From contig DAOWME010000133.1 in assembly GCA_030643245.1 (NCBI GenBank), forward strand, positions 1-8,213: a stretch of 8,213 nucleotides of DNA. The letters run 5' to 3'. Shown here piece after piece: positions 6,066-8,213 of the stretch (its first letter is position 1; every line of letters starts with the position of its first letter). The notes under the pieces were generated by a model. The model searched no databases. It worked only from the letters and a program-made list of their open reading frames with translations, and was not told the DNA's origin. The position numbers were made by a program, and so were the translations under genes. The stretch is from Deltaproteobacteria bacterium (GTDB taxonomy: Bacteria > Desulfobacterota > UBA8473).

Positions 6066-6082
6066 AAATCAAGTAGGAAGAA

Positions 6083-8056
6083 ATGGAACCGGAAGAGATA
6101 AGGATCGGGGTATATATCTGTCATTGCGGGATTAATATCGCCGCTACTGTAAATGTGGAGCAGGTAAGGGATTCTGCATCTCAACTCCCGAATGTCACTG
6201 TCAGTAAAGACTTTAAATATATGTGTTCCGATCCAGGACAGGCGCTTGTGAGAAGTGACATCGAAGAAAAGGGGCTTAACAGGGTCGTTGTTGCTTCATG
6301 CTCTCCAAGGATGCATGAGCCGACCTTTAGAAAGACTATTCAACAGGCCGGGCTTAACCCTTATTTTCTTGAAATGGCAAACATAAGGGAGCAATGCTCA
6401 TGGGTCCACGAAGACAAGACCTATGCGACTGAGAAGGCAATTAAGCTTGTGTCCGCTGCGGTTGCAAAGGCGTCGCTCCTCGAATCCCTGGAAGAGAAAG
6501 AGGTGGAGATTGCACCCCGAGCCTTGGTGATCGGCGCAGGCATAGCAGGTATTCAGGCCTCGCTGGATATCGCTGATGCGGGATTTCAGGTGTATCTTGT
6601 GGAGAGAGAGCCTTCCATAGGCGGACATATGGCCCAACTGGACAAGACTTTCCCCACGCTCGATTGTTCAGCCTGCATTATGACACCAAAGATGGTTGAG
6701 GTAGAGCGACATCCTAATATCGAACTCTTGACATATTCGGAGGTGATTGAGGTAGGAGGGTATATAGGCAACTTTGAAGTCAAGGTAAAGAAGAACCCAA
6801 GGTATGTGGATATGGTGAAGTGCACCGGCTGCGGGTTGTGTGCAGAGGCATGCAGGCTGAAAGGCAGGATAACTTCCGAATTCGATGTGGGTATAGGAAA
6901 GAGATCGGCTTCTTATATACCCTTTCCATACGCTGTTCCGTCCAAATACACAATAGATTCCGAGCATTGTCTCTTTCTTACGAAGGGGAAGTGTGGCAAG
7001 TCTCCGGCCTGCAAGGATGCCTGTCCATCGGACGCCATAGATTTTGATCAAAAGGAAGAGATCATCGAGCTTCAGGTGGGAACGATAGTGGTATCAACGG
7101 GTTTTGACCTTTTTGATGCCACGGAAAAACCCGAGTACGGGTATGGTCTGTACGATAATGTTTTATCAGGGTTGGAGTTTGAAAGGCTCGTTTCCTCCAG
7201 CGGACCCACACAGGGGAAGATCGCTGTAGGCGGGAAAGACCCTAAAGATGTTGTCTTTGTCCAGTGCGTGGGCTCAAGGGACAAGAGCGTAGGGAATGAG
7301 TATTGTTCAAGGGTCTGCTGCATGTATACGGCAAAACAGGCGTACCTCATCCATGAAAAGCTGCCTGAAGCAAGATTAACGATTTTCTATATCGATATAA
7401 GGGCATTCGGCAAGGGTTTCGAAGAGTTCTACGATCGGGTCAGAGAGGAGGGTGTGAGATATATACGTGGAAATGTATCGGAGATAATAAAAAAGGGAGA
7501 TCGCTTGTTGGTAATGGCAGAGGATACCCTTCTCGGAGAACCGGTTGATGTGGAAGCGGATTTAGTAGTACTTGCAACGGGTATAATCCCCAGAAGAGAC
7601 GTAGGAGAAGTGAAAAACTTACTGAAGATATCACAATCCCCGGACGGTTTCTTTCAGGAGGCCCATCCGAAGCTGCGGCCCGTTGATACCGCATCGGACG
7701 GTATCTATATCGCGGGATGCTGCCAGAGCCCGAAGGATATCCCAGACACCGTTGCCCAGGCAAAAGGCGCGGCGTCATCCGCCATGACAAAGATGGCTCA
7801 GGGCAAGGTAAAGGTAGAGGTGATCACCGCTACAGTGGATTCTTCTGCCTGTCGCGGTTGTGGCCGGTGCGTGGAGGCATGCGAATACGGAGCCCCCGAG
7901 TTGGAGGAAGTAGAACCGGGCATTCTTATTTCCCGGATAAATGATTCTCTCTGTAAAGGCTGTGGCGCCTGTTCAGTCGCCTGTCCCTCAGGGGCGATAT
8001 CTATGAAGCATTTTAAGAATAGGCAGATCTTTTCTCAGATAGAGGCGATAATATAG
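6083..8056 (+). CDS. hdrA: HdrA, heterodisulfide reductase-like FAD/iron-sulfur subunit
   Basis: A 657-residue soluble flavoprotein, standard HdrA length, expected to be the FAD-containing hub that takes electrons from a partner dehydrogenase or hydrogenase and splits them between ferredoxin and the HdrBC module. Order: HdrA N-terminal domain ('ICHCG' 12-16; Cys48, Cys73); FAD-binding GAGIAG (151-156) in a thioredoxin-reductase-like fold; 'CSACIMTP' (195-202); an inserted ferredoxin domain (Cys247, 250, 253, 257 and Cys296, 304, 310, 314); the HdrA cluster signature C-x12-C-x3-CC (Cys395, 408, 412, 413); 'AGCCQSPKDIPDTVAQA' closing the FAD domain; and a C-terminal two-cluster ferredoxin (Cys590, 593, 596, 600 and Cys624, 627, 630, 634). 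Start: ATG 6083 follows TAGGAAG (6074-6080). It probably works with the HdrCB-like protein encoded upstream. No MvhD fusion and no second HdrA copy. Bifurcation itself cannot be proved from sequence. Confidence 0.95.
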   Translation: MEPEEIRIGVYICHCGINIAATVNVEQVRDSASQLPNVTVSKDFKYMCSDPGQALVRSDIEEKGLNRVVVASCSPRMHEPTFRKTIQQAGLNPYFLEMANIREQCSWVHEDKTYATEKAIKLVSAAVAKASLLESLEEKEVEIAPRALVIGAGIAGIQASLDIADAGFQVYLVEREPSIGGHMAQLDKTFPTLDCSACIMTPKMVEVERHPNIELLTYSEVIEVGGYIGNFEVKVKKNPRYVDMVKCTGCGLCAEACRLKGRITSEFDVGIGKRSASYIPFPYAVPSKYTIDSEHCLFLTKGKCGKSPACKDACPSDAIDFDQKEEIIELQVGTIVVSTGFDLFDATEKPEYGYGLYDNVLSGLEFERLVSSSGPTQGKIAVGGKDPKDVVFVQCVGSRDKSVGNEYCSRVCCMYTAKQAYLIHEKLPEARLTIFYIDIRAFGKGFEEFYDRVREEGVRYIRGNVSEIIKKGDRLLVMAEDTLLGEPVDVEADLVVLATGIIPRRDVGEVKNLLKISQSPDGFFQEAHPKLRPVDTASDGIYIAGCCQSPKDIPDTVAQAKGAASSAMTKMAQGKVKVEVITATVDSSACRGCGRCVEACEYGAPELEEVEPGILISRINDSLCKGCGACSVACPSGAISMKHFKNRQIFSQIEAII

Positions 8057-8150
8057 TAATATGTCAATTAAGGGCATCCTTCATGACAAATCAAAAGTAG
8101 TTTACACTTTTTGAATTAAATTGATAATTCATTTTTTTTCGTTTCCCGAC

Positions 8151-8175
8151 TGGATTCCCGCCTTCGCGGGAAAGA
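8151..8175. repeat. REP-like palindrome, second copy
   Basis: TGGATTCCCGCCTTCGCGGG repeats the sequence at 466-485. TTCCCGC (8155-8161) pairs with GCGGGAA (8166-8172) over a CTTC loop. One base differs from the first copy (A instead of T at 8173), shortening the stem to 7 bp. It lies about 95 nt after the hdrA stop, a usual place for such repeats. Confidence 0.8.
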
Positions 8176-8202
8176 CGGAACTTTATGCACTATTTCTTTA
8201 TT

Positions 8203-8213
8203 GTCATTCCCGC
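8203..8213. repeat. Partial REP-like arm in opposite orientation
   Basis: GTCATTCCCGC at the window edge is the reverse complement of GCGGGAATGAC at 481-491. This suggests a REP element in the opposite orientation to the one at 8151-8175, the inverted pairing typical of REP clusters. Only 11 bases are visible. Confidence 0.5.

Larger units (their letters stand above)
8073..8213. mobile_element. Left end of a second copy of the 810-1018 element family (runs off window)
   Basis: GGCATCCTTCAT (8073-8084) is identical to the terminus at 810-821. The subterminal motif GTTTACACTTT recurs at 8100-8110, 15 nt after the terminus, against 16 nt at the left end of the first copy (822-837) and 6 nt at its right end. 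It begins 16 nt after the hdrA stop codon. Its far end and any transposase are outside the window, so it could be a MITE or a complete insertion sequence. A REP-like hairpin lies inside or next to it at 8151-8175. Confidence 0.6.

Noticed and set aside
1..8213. CRISPR array
   Set aside because: No regularly spaced direct repeats with unique spacers; the repeats are inverted pairs or dispersed palindromes.

Overview
The window looks like a chromosomal segment of a strictly anaerobic, syntroph- or sulfate-reducer-like bacterium (Desulfobacterota / former Deltaproteobacteria). That is an inference from gene content: a crotonase next to an ADP-forming acyl-CoA synthetase, a fused HdrCB/HdrD-like iron-sulfur protein with an HdrA flavoprotein, a good sigma-54 promoter match, and REP-like palindromes of the ATTCCCGC-CTTC-GCGGGAAT type. 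No 16S rRNA or other taxonomic marker is present. All four convincing genes are on the + strand.

Layout. 1-500 is gene-poor and repeat-rich: an inverted-repeat element (28-214), the decayed 3' end of a REP-associated (Y1/IS200-like) transposase (215-361), a tandem CGTCCCC repeat (371-396) and a REP-like hairpin (465-490). 501-1059 holds a candidate sigma-54 promoter (628-643) and a 209-bp MITE-like element (810-1018) with a perfect 8-bp target duplication. 1060-1872 is an enoyl-CoA hydratase/crotonase; 1 nt later, 1874-4018 is an NDP-forming acyl-CoA synthetase. 4019-4417 has a perfect 18-bp palindrome bracketed by 8-bp direct repeats, then a strong sigma-70-type promoter (4145-4173) and a ~240-nt leader. 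4418-5545 (TTG start) is a HdrCB/HdrD-like protein. 5546-6082 is almost filled by two related hairpin elements (5576-5782 and 5835-6065). 6083-8056 is HdrA. 8057-8213 starts another copy of the 810-1018 family and carries REP-like arms.

How the genes work together (inference from families). The crotonase and the ADP-forming synthetase would act in beta-oxidation-type CoA thioester metabolism, the synthetase conserving the thioester energy as ATP. The HdrCB-like protein and HdrA form the core of a soluble heterodisulfide-reductase-like electron-transfer complex, which in anaerobes links electron donors to ferredoxin, often by flavin-based bifurcation. The hydrogenase, formate dehydrogenase, MvhD or NADH-oxidising partner would lie outside the window if it exists.

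Most unusual is not a gene but the intergenic DNA: every gap between genes carries at least one inverted-repeat, apparently non-autonomous element. Two of them, between the Hdr genes, have stems in which two base pairs have changed in a compensatory way, which points to selection or a mobility mechanism acting on the folded single strand.
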